A model generated the notes under the pieces. The model saw only the letters and a program-made list of their open reading frames with translations. It did no database searches and was not told the DNA's origin. From Litsea cubeba (taxonomy: Eukaryota; Streptophyta; Magnoliopsida; Laurales; Lauraceae), in assembly GCA_012931725.1 (NCBI GenBank), contig CM022949.1, positions 49,351,551-49,415,550 of the forward strand: 64,000 bases of DNA, given 5' to 3'. Below are positions 12,652-22,898 of the stretch, one piece after another. The translations under genes were made by a program, and so were the position numbers. How positions within the stretch are numbered: position 1 is the stretch's first letter; the number at the start of each line of letters is the position of its first letter.

Positions 12652-13461
12652 TGTGTGGGGAAATTCCCAAGAGAATCCTGGGCAAGGTGCTCCATCCCGG
12701 GCCCCCGCATCAGCAAGTCCATCCCGGCAACTCCCCCACCTCGGCAATGCACGCCTTAGCAAGACCAGACACTCCACCTCGGCAGGATCCACTTCGGCAA
12801 AGCATCCCAATTCGGCTGCCCAGCTCGGCGACAGTGCCAACCCCTTCCACTTCGGCAACAGTGCCCTGACCCTACATCTCCGCCAGGTCTCACCCGGCAC
12901 GACACTCCATCCCGGCCAAGCGCCTCATATCGATGAAAGTACTGAGCACTGACAGCTGTCCTCCCATGGACGCTCAAGCACGCTATGGCCCGTGCGACAA
13001 GACAAGGGGATAGCCCGTATCTCCTGACAGATCACCGTCCACAGCTCCCAAGGCGCCAGGATATGGCCTAACGGGACAAGACAGGCTACGACGGGACCAG
13101 ACAGGCTACGATGAGACCGCGCCTCCCTAGTACCTGATAAAATGGGCTATGACAAGACAGCCAACTACCCCTTTGCCTCCTCTTCCTCTACATAAACACA
13201 GCTACAGCTCCAGAGGAAAGGGGGACACCATTACCACTCTGGTATGCCATCTTCTTCCCCAAAAATCTCCTCCCTCTGCTTAGTTCATATACTAACTTAG
13301 GCATCGGAGAGCCTTGCGCCGCCCAGGCCAGGGTCCTCTGACCTGCATTTCTCCTTCCTTTTCTCAGGCTCCAGGCGCAGGCATCGGTGTCCCTAATCTC
13401 ACTTGGGTAAGTCCTCTAAGGCACCCCCCATTATTGTGGGTCATTATTTTTTGCACCTACA
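12652..13461 (+). repeat. 5' LTR of element A
   Basis: Begins TGTGTGGGG and ends GCACCTACA. A TATA-like 'ctacataaacac' lies near 13191. It is nearly identical to 17123-17946 apart from one missing 14-bp unit. Confidence 0.92.
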
Positions 13462-13480
13462 ATTGGCGCCGTCTGTGGGA
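13462..13480 (+). promoter_or_regulatory. primer-binding site of element A
   Basis: Directly after the 5' LTR, 'attggcgccgtctgtggga'. The core TGGCGCCGT resembles sites complementary to the 3' end of plant tRNA-Asp. The same sequence occurs in element B. The tRNA assignment is from memory of the family. Confidence 0.7.
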
Positions 13481-13541
13481 AAGCAATATCCCAGCCTTCC
13501 CAACCTTCTCCAAATCTTTCCAAACAATCTTTCCAAACACC

Positions 13542-14645
13542 ATGCCTCGAAGAACCAGAAAGGGAAAGGAACCTATCGCACTGTCGACCCAGCTGCCGAC
13601 GGTCCCCCGCCGAGAGAGGTCAGGAGCAAAATCTGGTCCAGCAGGCGACCAGCTTCAGGGTACTCGGTCGGGTTCATCCTCTAAGGATTTGACCTCGACT
13701 CTACCCTCCGAAAGACGCACCCTGAAGAGCAGGAGCAACCGGGCCCATGGCGAAGGCTCGGGTAACGACCGCGACTCCAGAGAGTGGCTCGACCAACGTA
13801 TAGAGCAAGCAGTACGACAGCACTTGGAAATGGCCGACTACGCTCAAGTTCGGATGAACTCTAGTGATTTCGGCGCATCTCCTTTCTCTCCAGAGATCAG
13901 AAGCTTCCCCCTTCCCGTAGATTTCAAAGTCCTGAGGTTCGTCATTTACGATGGAACCTCGGACCCAGCAGCACACCTCCGGCACTTCAGTCAGAGGATG
14001 TCGATATGGGGCAATGCAGGCCACCTCAACTGCAGAGTCTTCTCTTCCAGCCTCGGGGACCTCCCCCTAAGGTGGTTCTGCGCACTCCCCCCGGGATCAA
14101 TCAAAAGTTGGCAGCAGCTCCGGAGTTCCTTCTTGACGAAGTTCCAAGTTTACGGGGTCATCCCCAGGTCAGCCGCCGACCTAATGGCCCTCAGAATGAA
14201 GCAGACTGAGAGCATCGCGCAGTTCACCAAAAGGTTCTGGGCTGTCTGCAGCCAGATCGAGAATGCCTTAGAGGCAATAGCAGTCCTGTCTTTCCAACAA
14301 GCCCTCGTACCAGGCAACGAGCTCCGAAGCAACTTGGTCATGTATCTCGTGGTCACTATGGCTGCACTCATGACTAGGGTAAATCAATTCATCAGGCAAG
14401 AGGAGGACGAAGCCCGAGCCCGGGAGCAGTTCAACCTCCGCGACGGCGACCAGATCGCTTCCAGCTCGGCCGAACCTGCCAGCTCGACCGACGCTTCCAG
14501 CTCGACCGACTCTGCCAGTTCGGCGGACGCTTCCAGCTCGGCCGACTCTGCCAGCTCGGCGGACGCCTCCAGCTCGGCGGACGTCTCCAGCTCGCTAGCA
14601 GCCCCCCGCTCTGCAGAAATCTCTTCCAACACGGGGAGCAGTTAG
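13542..14645 (+). CDS. gag: Gag of element A
   Basis: Encodes a capsid-type Gag of 367 residues. The start chosen is the ATG at 13542 (MPRRTRKGKEP), because the longer open frame begins inside the LTR. After a basic, charged N-terminus comes the Ty3/gypsy Gag core (retrotransposon gag family) at roughly residues 120-300, with HLRHFSQRMSIWGN, LPLRWFCALP and FLTKFQVYGVIP; the same blocks occur in element B. The C-terminus is a low-complexity Ser/Ala/Asp repeat from a 30-33-bp minisatellite (about 14461-14600). No zinc knuckle and no pol follow. The frame is uninterrupted, so Gag could be made and co-packaged with enzymes from related elements. Confidence 0.88.
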   Translation: MPRRTRKGKEPIALSTQLPTVPRRERSGAKSGPAGDQLQGTRSGSSSKDLTSTLPSERRTLKSRSNRAHGEGSGNDRDSREWLDQRIEQAVRQHLEMADYAQVRMNSSDFGASPFSPEIRSFPLPVDFKVLRFVIYDGTSDPAAHLRHFSQRMSIWGNAGHLNCRVFSSSLGDLPLRWFCALPPGSIKSWQQLRSSFLTKFQVYGVIPRSAADLMALRMKQTESIAQFTKRFWAVCSQIENALEAIAVLSFQQALVPGNELRSNLVMYLVVTMAALMTRVNQFIRQEEDEARAREQFNLRDGDQIASSSAEPASSTDASSSTDSASSADASSSADSASSADASSSADVSSSLAAPRSAEISSNTGSS

Positions 14646-14990
14646 GCGAACCTTTTTCCGTCACTTAGCTTCGACCGCCCGTCAGCTTCGATCGCACGAC
14701 CCTCTACCGTCTTTTCGGCGGCACGGTCCTCTACTGTCAGCTTCGATGGCGCCGTCAGCTTCGATGACACCGGCACGACCCTCTACTGTCGACTTCGATC
14801 GTACGACCCTCTACCGTCATTTCGACGGCACGGTCCTTTGCTGTCAGCCTTGATCGCACGGTCCTCTACCGCCATCAGTGTCCAGAGCCACCGAACTCAC
14901 CCTGGGGCCGTTTTATACACTCAGGCGTGACTCGTGTTCGGCGCCAGAGCAACCAAGTCCTCGGGTAGGCGCGCCCAGGCTCCTTGGCCT
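14646..14990 (+). repeat. degenerate short repeats after gag in element A
   Basis: Variants of 'cgatcgcacgaccctctacc' with 'gtcagcttcgat' recur every 40-60 bases. It is non-coding and leads into the 80-bp array. Confidence 0.6.
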
Positions 14991-15760
14991 CCAAACGACC
15001 TCATGCCGGTCCGTCCACGTGCTGGTCTCCACCTCACGCTGGTTTCGGCCTCATGCTGGTCTCGACAGCATTCAACGACCTCATGCTGGTCCGTCCACGT
15101 GATGGTCTCCACCTCACGCTGGTTTCGGCCTCATACTGGTCTCGACAGCATTTAACGACCTCTGCTGGTCCGTCCACGTGCAGGTCTCCACCTCACGCTG
15201 GTTTCGGCCTCATGCTGGTCTCGACAGCATTTAACGACCTCATGCTGGTCCGTCCACGTGCTGGTCTCCACCTCACGCTGGTTTCGGCCTCATGCTGGTC
15301 TCGACAGCATTTAACGACCTCATGCTGGTCCGTCCACGTGCTGGTCTCCACCTCACGCTGGTTTCGGCCTCATGCTGGTCTCGACAGCATTTAACGACCT
15401 CATGCTGGTCCGTCCACGTGCTGGTCTCCACCTCACGCTGGTTTCGGCCTCATGCTGGTCTCGACAGCATTTAACGACCTCATGCTGGTCCGTCCACGTG
15501 CTGGTCTCCACCTCACGCTGGTTTCGGCCTCATGCTGGTCTCGACAGCATTTAACGACCTCATGCTGGTCCGTCCACATGCTGGTCTCCACCTCACGCTG
15601 GTTTCAGCCTCATGCTGGTCTCGACAGCATTTAACGACCTCATGCTGGTCCGTCCACGTGCTGGTTTCCACCTCACGCTGGTTTCGGCCTCATGCTGGTC
15701 TCGACCGCATCTGACGACCTCATGTTGGTATCGCCCTCGTGCTAGCTACGCGCTTCACAG
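14991..15760 (+). repeat. 80-bp tandem array in element A, about 9 copies
   Basis: Units of 80 bases containing 'ctcatgctggtccgtccacg' and 'ctcacgctggtttcggcc' repeat with high identity. The internal copies create identical overlapping 60-residue open frames every 80 bases, which are not genes. It occupies the place where pol would be. Confidence 0.92.
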
Positions 15761-15849
15761 GTTCGGCCTCATGTTGGCCTCGGCCAGTGCCATCGAGACT
15801 GCCCTCGGGTTCGTACACCCGGGCTTCTCCATCTCGGCGAATGCCAGAA

Positions 15850-16690
15850 AAGCAAGTCACAAGGGTTAATAGCCCTGGAAAAGGCCTCGAGTTCGGACAC
15901 TCGGCCAATTCCTAAACTCAGGGTCTTCACCCATCTCCAAGGGTTAACAGCCCTGGAAAAGGCCTCGAGTTCGGACACTCGGCCAATTCCTAAACTCAGG
16001 GTTTTTACCCATCCACATGGGTCTACGCCCTGGATACAGCCTTGAGTTCTTGCACTCGGCCGAATTCCTAAAGTCCTCGGGTTTTGAACCCACGGGTCTA
16101 ACGCCCTGGAAAAGGCCTCGAGTCCAAACTTGGTCGTTTCCTAAAGCTCCGGGTCTACCGCCCTGGAAAAGGCCTCGAGTCCAAACTCGGTCGTTTCCTA
16201 AAGCTCCGGGTCCTGGGCCCAGGAGAAGGCCTCGAGTTCTTACACTCGGCCGGATTGGGTCTACCGCCCTGGAAAAGGCCTCGAGTCCAAACTCGGTCGT
16301 TTCCTAAAGCTCCGGGTCCTGGGCCCAGGAGAAGGCCTCGAGTTCTTACACTCGGCCGGATTGGGTCTACCGCCCTGGAAAAGGCCTCGAGTCCAAACTC
16401 GGTCGTTTCCTAAAGCTCCGGGTCCTGGGCCCAGGAGAAGGCCTCGAGTTCTTACACTCGGCCGGATTGAGTCTACCGCCCTGGAAAAGGCCTCGAGTCC
16501 ACACTCGGTCGTTTCCTAAAGCTCCGGGTCCTGGGCCCAGGAGAAGGCCTCGAGTTCTTACACTCGGCCGGATTGGGTCTACCGCCCTGGAAAAGGCCTC
16601 GAGTCCAGACTCGGTCGTTTCCTAAAGCTCCGGGTCCTGGACCCTGGAGAAGGCCTCGAGTTCGGACACTCGGCTGGATTCCTAAAATAA
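15850..16690 (+). repeat. about 106-bp tandem array in element A
   Basis: Units contain 'ccctggaaaaggcctcgagt', 'tcggtcgtttcctaaagctc' and 'gggcccaggagaaggcctcg'. Copies starting with 'gggtctaccgccctgg' recur at about 16256, 16364, 16470 and 16577. The unit is a doubled and diverged form of the 58-bp repeat of element B read in the element's own sense. Confidence 0.9.
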
Positions 16691-17122
16691 GGGTTCTTTA
16701 CACCCATAAAGACCGTTGCCGAACTCATGCTCATCTCCGATCCACTGTCGCAAGGCAAGGCAGTTCGTCTCGGCCAAAAGCTGGCCACTTCGGCTAAGGG
16801 CAGCTCGACAAGATTGCAGTAGAGACTGTTCCATATCACCTCCTCGGCCTCATGACAGTCCTCAGCTCGGCATCAGTGCCGGATTCTAAGTTGGCAGTTA
16901 CACTGGTCACCTCGGCAACATCGCCAGAACACTTCCAGCGGGGCTGCGCCTCCGGCGACGGGCCAGCTGGTCATGCCTCGATCTCTTAGTTGGTGATGAA
17001 TCAGTTGGCTGGACCATCAATCTCAAAGCGACAAACTGCTCCAAGGCACAAGTGTTGTCCTCCATGGTACTTAGCTTCCGACCTCAATGAGGAGTCTAAT
17101 GAGCTCAGAAGCTGGGGGGCTT
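16691..17122 (+). other. 3' untranslated region and polypurine tract of element A
   Basis: No coding potential. The purine run 'gaagctggggggc' at about 17108-17120 directly precedes the 3' LTR and fits a polypurine tract for plus-strand priming. Confidence 0.7.
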
Positions 17123-17946
17123 TGTGTGGGGAAATTCCCAAGAGAATCCTGGGCAAGGTGCTCCATCCCGGGCCCCCGCATCAGCAAGTCCATCCCGGCA
17201 AGTCCATCCCGGCAACTCCCCCACCTCGGCAATGCACGCCTTAGCAAGACCAGACACTCCACCTCGGCAGGATCCACTTCGGCAAAGCATCCCACTTCGG
17301 CTGCCCAGCTCGGCGACAGTGCCAGCCCCTTCCACTTCGGCAACAGTGCCCTGACCCTACATCTCCGCCAGGTCTCACCCGGCACGACACTCCATCCCGG
17401 CCAAGCGCCTCATATCGATGAAAGTACTGAGCACTGACAGCTGTCCTCCCATGGACGCTCAAGCACGCTATGGCCCGTGCGACAAGACAAGGGGATAGCC
17501 CGTATCTCCTGACAGATCACCGTCCACAGCTCCCAAGGCGCCAGGATATGGCCTAACGGGACAAGACAGGCTACGACGGGACCAGACAGGCTACGATGAG
17601 ACCGCGCCTCCCTAGTACCTGACAAAATGGGCTATGACAAGACAGCCAACTACCCCTTTGCCTCCTCTTCCTCTACATAAACACAGCTACAGCTCCAGAG
17701 GAAAGGGGGACGCCATTACCACTCTGGTATGCCATCTTCTTCCCCAAAAATCTCCTCCCTCTGCTTAGTTCATATACTAACTTAGGCATCGGAGAGCCTT
17801 GCGCCGCCCAGGCCAGGGTCCTCTGACCTGCATTTCTCCTTCCTTTTCTCAGGCTCCAGGCGCAGGCATCGGTGTCCCTAATCTCACTTGGGTAAGTCCT
17901 CTAAGGCACCCCCCATTATTGTGGGTCATTATTTTTTGCACCTACA
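17123..17946 (+). repeat. 3' LTR of element A
   Basis: Matches the 5' LTR with about four substitutions. It carries an extra copy of a 14-bp unit near 17195-17208, where 'aagtccatcccggc' occurs twice. The target-site copy 'actgt' follows at 17947-17951. Confidence 0.92.
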
Positions 17947-18018
17947 ACTGTCTTACAATTTTTTTAATCTAGCATTTCTTTTTTGAAATACTTACTTAAA
18001 CATTTCTAATTTGTGCAG

Positions 18019-18123
18019 AAAGAGACAATAATTCATCTAGAATCATTGTTATCCTGATTCCAACAATTGCTGTTGCAATTATCTTGTCTATCATAGTCGT
18101 TGTTTTACTAAGGAAGAAAAAAG
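18019..18123 (+). pseudogene. CRK exon 2: transmembrane segment
   Basis: Acceptor 'ttgtgcag' precedes and donor 'gtttat' follows. In the phase set by exon 1 it reads a short polar stretch (ERDNNSS), a hydrophobic helix of about 22 residues rich in I, V and L, and the stop-transfer basic run LLRKKK. This is the single-pass membrane segment expected between ectodomain and kinase. It is undamaged. Confidence 0.85.
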
Positions 18124-18296
18124 GTTTATTCGCGAATGAGAAAGACTGAAACCTCAACCATGGGTATAGCTCGACCGAAACCTCAACCATGGGTAGCTCA
18201 CCGTCTCATACTCCTCTACTATAAGATCTATATTGAATTCCTAAAGCTCTTGAAAATAATCATGAATTTTGATTCAAATGCTTACTATTTGTGTAG

Positions 18297-18416
18297 ATCA
18301 ACTAGATGGAAGTGCCGCACTCTTACAATTTGATTTTGAGACGATTAGACTTGCTACTAATGGTTTTTTGGATGGAATTAAGCTTGGAAAAAGCTGGATT
18401 TGGAGCTGTTCACTAG
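18297..18416 (+). pseudogene. CRK exon 3: start of kinase domain
   Basis: Acceptor 'tttgtgtag' precedes. Continuing in phase from exon 2 it reads LLQFDFETIRLATNGF, the conserved juxtamembrane block of CRK-type kinases, then the glycine-loop region. An extra A in the run at about 18388-18392 shifts the frame just before GFG, and the terminal lysine codon of the 'VHKG' equivalent reads TAG. The donor is 'gtaata' at 18417. Both lesions are disabling. Confidence 0.82.
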
Positions 18417-19116
18417 GTAATAACTAGTTATTGTATTAAAAAGTGAAATGATCCTATGATGCGACAATTATGGCGCCGATGGCAGCTAAAACATGATTTG
18501 ATATCTATGGTCCCACTGTTATTCGGTACAAATTGCCTTGTATCTTATGTATAGGCTGGCCCAAATTTCACTATATCAAGAGTTTAATTGACTGTTGGAC
18601 TGATCATATGTATTCATGCATATTATTCTAATTTCTAATGGTGCAATCAACTCAACTGGAGAAATTTGAGCCAATATACACAGGGACCTGGCTAACACTG
18701 GCCATTTGGATCAATGAAGGCCCAGAGAGATTAAATCAGCTGCTTTCTCTAGTCAATGCCATTCATTGGTTAGCATAGAGTTATCCTCTTGAAACAACTA
18801 CCAATCTCGAATACATGGAAAAGCAAGGGTCCACTGAGGAATGTTGAAGAAGATAGATTTTATCTCATGTTTAATGTTAATAACTAATTGCAATACAACA
18901 AAAAATCATGAATTTCTTAGTCCTGTATATAGTATCTACCATGTGAAATGCCTACATTAAATTGATTTAAGCCATACACTATAGGTATCCCGGAGGGTAC
19001 TGATCCAATATGATTTTGGCCTAACCTGATTGTCTAATATATCGAGAATTCTGACCCTGTTTCTATAATGCTGTGGAAGCGGATTTATGCGGAATTGAGA
19101 AAAGTTAGTTCAGCCT
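18417..19116 (+). other. CRK intron 3, left part
   Basis: AT-rich intron sequence with no gene or bounded element recognised. It ends with the 'agcct' target-site copy (19112-19116) of element B. The intron resumes at 31726. Confidence 0.6.
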
Positions 19117-19992
19117 TGTAGGTGCAGAAAAATAATGACCCACAATAATCGGGGTGCCTTACAGGACTTATCCAAATGAAGAAGACGACCGACTGCCTGA
19201 AAGCCTGAAAGGGAAGAGCAAACGGTCAGAGGACCCTGGCCTGGGCGGCGCAAGGCTCTCCGATGTCTAAGTCAGTCAATGAACTAAAACAAAGGAAGGA
19301 GAGGAAGAAGAGAGGCAAAGTAATAGCTCTTTGGGTTGGATTCTGCGTACCTTGCATGTGAAATGAAGCTCTATTTATAGACGATTTGGATGATATTTTG
19401 GTGTGGGTCCCATGACTTGACAGGGAAGTCATCATTAGCCCACAAAATAATTAATGCGGTCCAATCCAGCCCGCTTTGCATTTAATGCCAGTCGGATCGG
19501 CTCATATCGCATTAAATGCGTGTCACGTTGGGCCAGATTGTGTTGGACGCCTTTGGCGGTAGGGGTACCATCGGATCTACCCTCGGGCCGTGCCCTGATT
19601 TGGCCTCAGTCGCTGGATGCCGCCCTGTCAGGGATCTGGCGAAGATTGTGGACGGCTGGATGTCGCATCTGTCTTACTGGCTCGCGCCCTTGTTCCTCCA
19701 CGTGTCCGATGACGTGGGGTGCGAGGGGCGCGAGTAGAGATCCTTTTCTTGCTCCGGCTCTTGTTCCGGCACCTTCGGCCGAGGTGGGGTTTTCTGCCGA
19801 GGCGAGCACCTGGGTAGCCGAGTTCGGCGCTAGCGGCCCGGACATGCCTAACTTCGGCTGGGACCCCTGTCCTTGTAGCCGAAGTGAGTCTGGTGCCACG
19901 CAGGTGGCACGTGGATGGCACGTGAGGATGCTTAATCCCATTTGATGGCTGTGATTAGTGTAATCCTGGAGCTTTGGAAATCCCCCCACACA
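19117..19992 (-). repeat. 3' LTR of element B
   Basis: An 876-bp LTR, read on the minus strand from TGTGTGGGGGG (at 19992) to CACCTACA (19117). A minus-strand TATA box corresponds to 'ctatttatag' at about 19371-19380. Next to it, at 19993-20008, 'attgccccctagctttt' is the reverse of a polypurine tract. Confidence 0.92.
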
Positions 19993-20261
19993 ATTGCCCC
20001 CTAGCTTTTGACCTCTTAAGCATCCTAGCCTTTAGTGGTCAGAAGCTAGAGAACCTGTCCGGATATGCGGCGATCATTGCCTGGTGTCGCTTCAACTTTC
20101 CTGAGGCAATAAATGCTTCGTCCTGTCTGTCCTGGGAAGCGAACCGACGGCTACATGTGTTGCCTCTTTACCGATTGCGCTGTCTTATTGATGGAACAGG
20201 TGCGGATTGCGAAATCCGTCTCTTTGAATTCGAAAGTGGCGCCTAAAGAGGGTTCCCTTTC

Positions 20262-20268
20262 TATAAAT
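20262..20268 (+). promoter_or_regulatory. TATA box of the antisense gene in element B
   Basis: 'tataaat' inside 'ctataaatag', on the strand opposite to the retroelement and 219 bases before the antisense start codon. It implies the antisense gene has its own promoter near the 3' LTR. Confidence 0.6.
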
Positions 20269-20405
20269 AGGGTTATCTCATTTCTTTCTTCTTTCTGATT
20301 TCCTTTCCCCCTGCCTTTGATTTCTGCTCTGTTCTTCGAGATTTCTCTGGTGAAGACGACCGTAGGACGCACCCAGATCTATTCTTGACTTGCCTTTTCG
20401 TTTCT

Positions 20406-20484
20406 GTAAGTAACTTCGCGCCCCTGTCTGGTTTTTAGGGTTTATCCACCTTTAGGGTTTCTTTCCGCTATCTTCTTCTTTTAG
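20406..20484 (+). other. 5'-UTR intron of the antisense gene
   Basis: A donor 'gtaagtaact' at 20406 and an acceptor 'cttcttcttttag' ending at 20484, preceded by a pyrimidine tract, bound a 79-base intron that ends two bases before the ATG at 20487. It is predicted from consensus only. Confidence 0.5.
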
Positions 20485-20486
20485 AC

Positions 20487-22898
20487 ATGGGTACCCCTAG
20501 GTTTCGGTTAGATATAGACGAGGGCATGGCTAGGTTTAGGGCCACCTACAACATCCCAGAGGGAGTTCGCCTCAGGCCGGCGGATCCCATCGACCAGGCC
20601 ACGCGCGGCTGGTCCTGCGGCTGGATGCCGTTCCCTCAGATCTCCGTGATAGAAGGCGGGGTCAGATTTCCCCTGCACCCCCTCCTTAGGGCCTGTCTTA
20701 GCATGTGGTCGATTACCCCGTGCCAGCTGATGCCCAATGGCTTCAAAGTCATCATGGGCACGGCGAAACTGAACGAGATTTTGGGGACCAACCTGGGTGT
20801 CCATGACATCGAGGACGTATATGACATTTGCAAGGCTGGGGGAGACAATTACTACCTCCGGGTGAAGCAGCGCCGAATAGGCTTCGTCCTGGCCCTCGAG
20901 GATTCTAGTAAGAATGCCGAGGAAGACCTCTTTTTTGTGTCCGGGGACTGGGAATTCGGCGCTGGCGAGGATAGGAGACTGATGGTCCCTCGCCATCTCG
21001 GGGCCGTCCCAAGTAATTACTGCTTCTTTTCTCTGTTTGTTTCGCTCAACCTTTATGTCGCCGAGCTGAGACTCTTTCTTGTTTGTGGTTCTGAACTGCA
21101 CGCGAGGCTGCGCCGAGCTGTGAGCAAAGGCTGGAGAAAGAACGTCGACGACCATAAGAAGGTCGAGAGATATAAAGCGCACGAGACCAGATCGGCCTGG
21201 AAGCTGTTAGGGTATACGCCGAGGTACCGCGGCCACTATAGGAGGATTGGAGCAGCTCCGGAGGACGAGCTGCAACCTGATCATCCTCCTGTCACCTTGG
21301 CGGTGCCTGCCGGGGTCCCTTTAGTCGATCCTGCTGCGAGCCAAGCCGCGTCTGGCGCTGAGGCATCCGCGTCTTCCAGCTTGGGGTCGCCGAACCTGAG
21401 GGAGATAGTAGACACCTACTCATCTGACCAGGAGGGAGGAATGGAGGGAGGCTCAAGAGTGCCTGGTACCAAAGATCTGGCGGCCAAGTTTAGGCAGAGA
21501 TCTTCTTCTTCGGCACCTTCATCTGCCAGCACCCGCGCGGCTTCGTGCTTGGGGGGTGCTGCTGCCACTTCTGCTCCTGCCCCTAAACCGAGCTAGGGAG
21601 CGCGGCGACGTTCGCCGGATCGCCCGAGGGAGGGATCCCCACCCAGGAAGAGGTCCAAGGCGGGCGAGAAGGACTCGAGGGCTGAACAGCCTCCGAAGGG
21701 TAAGACCCCTACGCGAGCTCCTGGAGGTAAGGCTCCGGCTGAAAAGAGTGCGCCGGTCAGCAAGGCGGCTAGCGGGGCGGCCCGCGAGCTCACCGTCTCG
21801 GTGGGGCAAGGGTCTGGATCGGCCTCCGGACCTCGTACTGCCCCGGCGGCGTGGCGGCCCAAGATGGAGACGCAGCCCGGGAAGCCTCTTAACGTCGAGG
21901 ACCGGCTGATGGGGAACACTGACGTCATTGGAGCCCTCGCAAAAGCCTGTGCCGTGCCGCGAGACATGGAAATGCACGCGAGGTACGATGACGATAGCTT
22001 GATGGTCTCGGCAATCCAAGCTAATCTTTTGGTAAGTGTCTTCTACGCTTTTCTTCAAGTGCTTTAGTTCGGCTGCTGTTATATGACTCATTCTTCCCTT
22101 TCGCAGAACGTGCAGAGGCTCCTGGCAGTGATGGAAAGGAGTGACAGGAACGTCGCCAAGGTCACCCAGCTGGAGTCTGAGAGGGAGAGGTTGAAGAAAG
22201 AGCTGGAAGGGCTGAGGAAGAGCAGCGCTGAGGCAACCACTCAGCTGGAGGCAACCTTGGTCAGTGTTGCTGACCTCACGTCGCGGACTCACCAACTGAA
22301 GGGTGATATCTGGACGAGGACCAAGAGGATTGCCGAGCTGGAGTCGGAACTAGCCAGGTCGAGGTCTGAATCGGCGCCTGAGGCGACGAGGCTGCGCGGT
22401 GAAGTGCTGGCTGGGCACGCCGAAATTGAGAGGCTAAAGTCAGGGAACGCCGAGCTGAAAAAGGAGAAGGCTTCTCTGCTGTCCGAGGCACAATCTTCTT
22501 TCCAGAAGGGGGTGGACCAGGCCACCGAGGAATATGAGAAGCAGGTGGAGGAAATTACCTCTATTTTGTTCGAGGAAGGGTGCTTGGCCGCACTGAGGCG
22601 CGCGGGGGTTTCCGAAGGCCACCCGGTTTATCGGAACTTGCCGAAGTACTCGGACCCAGTCCCTGAGCCGAGCTCTGCTCCTTTGGGCGAGAGTGCCCCA
22701 GTCGAAGCCCCTGCAGCTGACCCTGCCTCGAATGTTGCCCCAGCTGCCCCGGCTGCCAGCGATGCCCCGGTCGTGCCTCAAGGCGAGGCTTCTTCTGCCC
22801 CTGCTACCGGTGAGGCACCGGACACTGCCCCTGTTACCGGCGACGCACCAGACAAGGCTGCGGTCGCGGCCGGTACGCTGGTCCATCAGAGACGGTGA
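20487..22898 (+). CDS. antisense protein of element B (Transposase_28-like, coiled coil)
   Basis: A gene opposite in direction to gag-pol, between pol and the 3' LTR. Exon 1 (20487-22031) encodes a domain resembling the Pfam 'putative gypsy type transposon' family (PF04195): FRATYNIPEGVRLRPAD, then MPFPQISVIEGGVRFPLHPLL and the YYLRVKQR block. A Ser/Pro/Ala-rich region follows. An intron (22032-22106, donor gtaagt, acceptor ttcgcag, phase 0) leads to exon 2, a long coiled coil rich in E, L, R and K (about 22107-22560), then an Ala/Pro-rich tail. An in-frame TAG at 21594-21596 splits exon 1, so this copy may be broken; the frame is open after it. Such extra antisense frames are known in Tat-type elements; their role is unknown. 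Confidence 0.75.
22032..22106 (+). other. coding intron of the antisense gene
   Basis: A 75-base intron bounded by 'ttg|gtaagt' and 'ttcgcag|aac'. Both flanking frames join without a phase change (…QANLL to NVQRLL…). Without splicing, the upstream frame stops within the intron at 22067. Confidence 0.65.

Larger units (their letters stand above)
12652..17946 (+). mobile_element. element A: gag-only Ty3/gypsy LTR retrotransposon
   Basis: A complete 5.3-kb element: LTRs of 810 and 824 bp starting TGTGTGGGG and ending CACCTACA, a primer-binding site, a Gag reading frame, two large tandem-repeat arrays, a polypurine tract and a 5-bp target-site duplication (actgt). No protease, reverse transcriptase, RNase H or integrase is present, which fits the TR-GAG class of non-autonomous elements. 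The LTRs differ by about four substitutions plus one 14-bp duplication, so the insertion is recent. It sits in intron 1 of the CRK. The ends, primer site, Gag and repeats all match element B, a likely source of enzymes for this family. Confidence 0.92.

Noticed and set aside
15292..15714. Several identical 60-residue open frames at 80-base spacing
   Set aside because: They are frames through an 80-bp tandem array in element A and code for nothing recognisable.
19454..19989. Open frames of 90-160 residues in the LTR of element B, repeated at 31181-31717
   Set aside because: Both copies lie within the LTRs, on the + strand or in shifted minus frames, with no domain; they are GC-rich LTR artefacts.
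20508..22295. Minus-strand frames of 224 and 258 residues
   Set aside because: They are the opposite strand of the antisense gene, whose + strand frame has the recognisable domain, coiled coil and introns.
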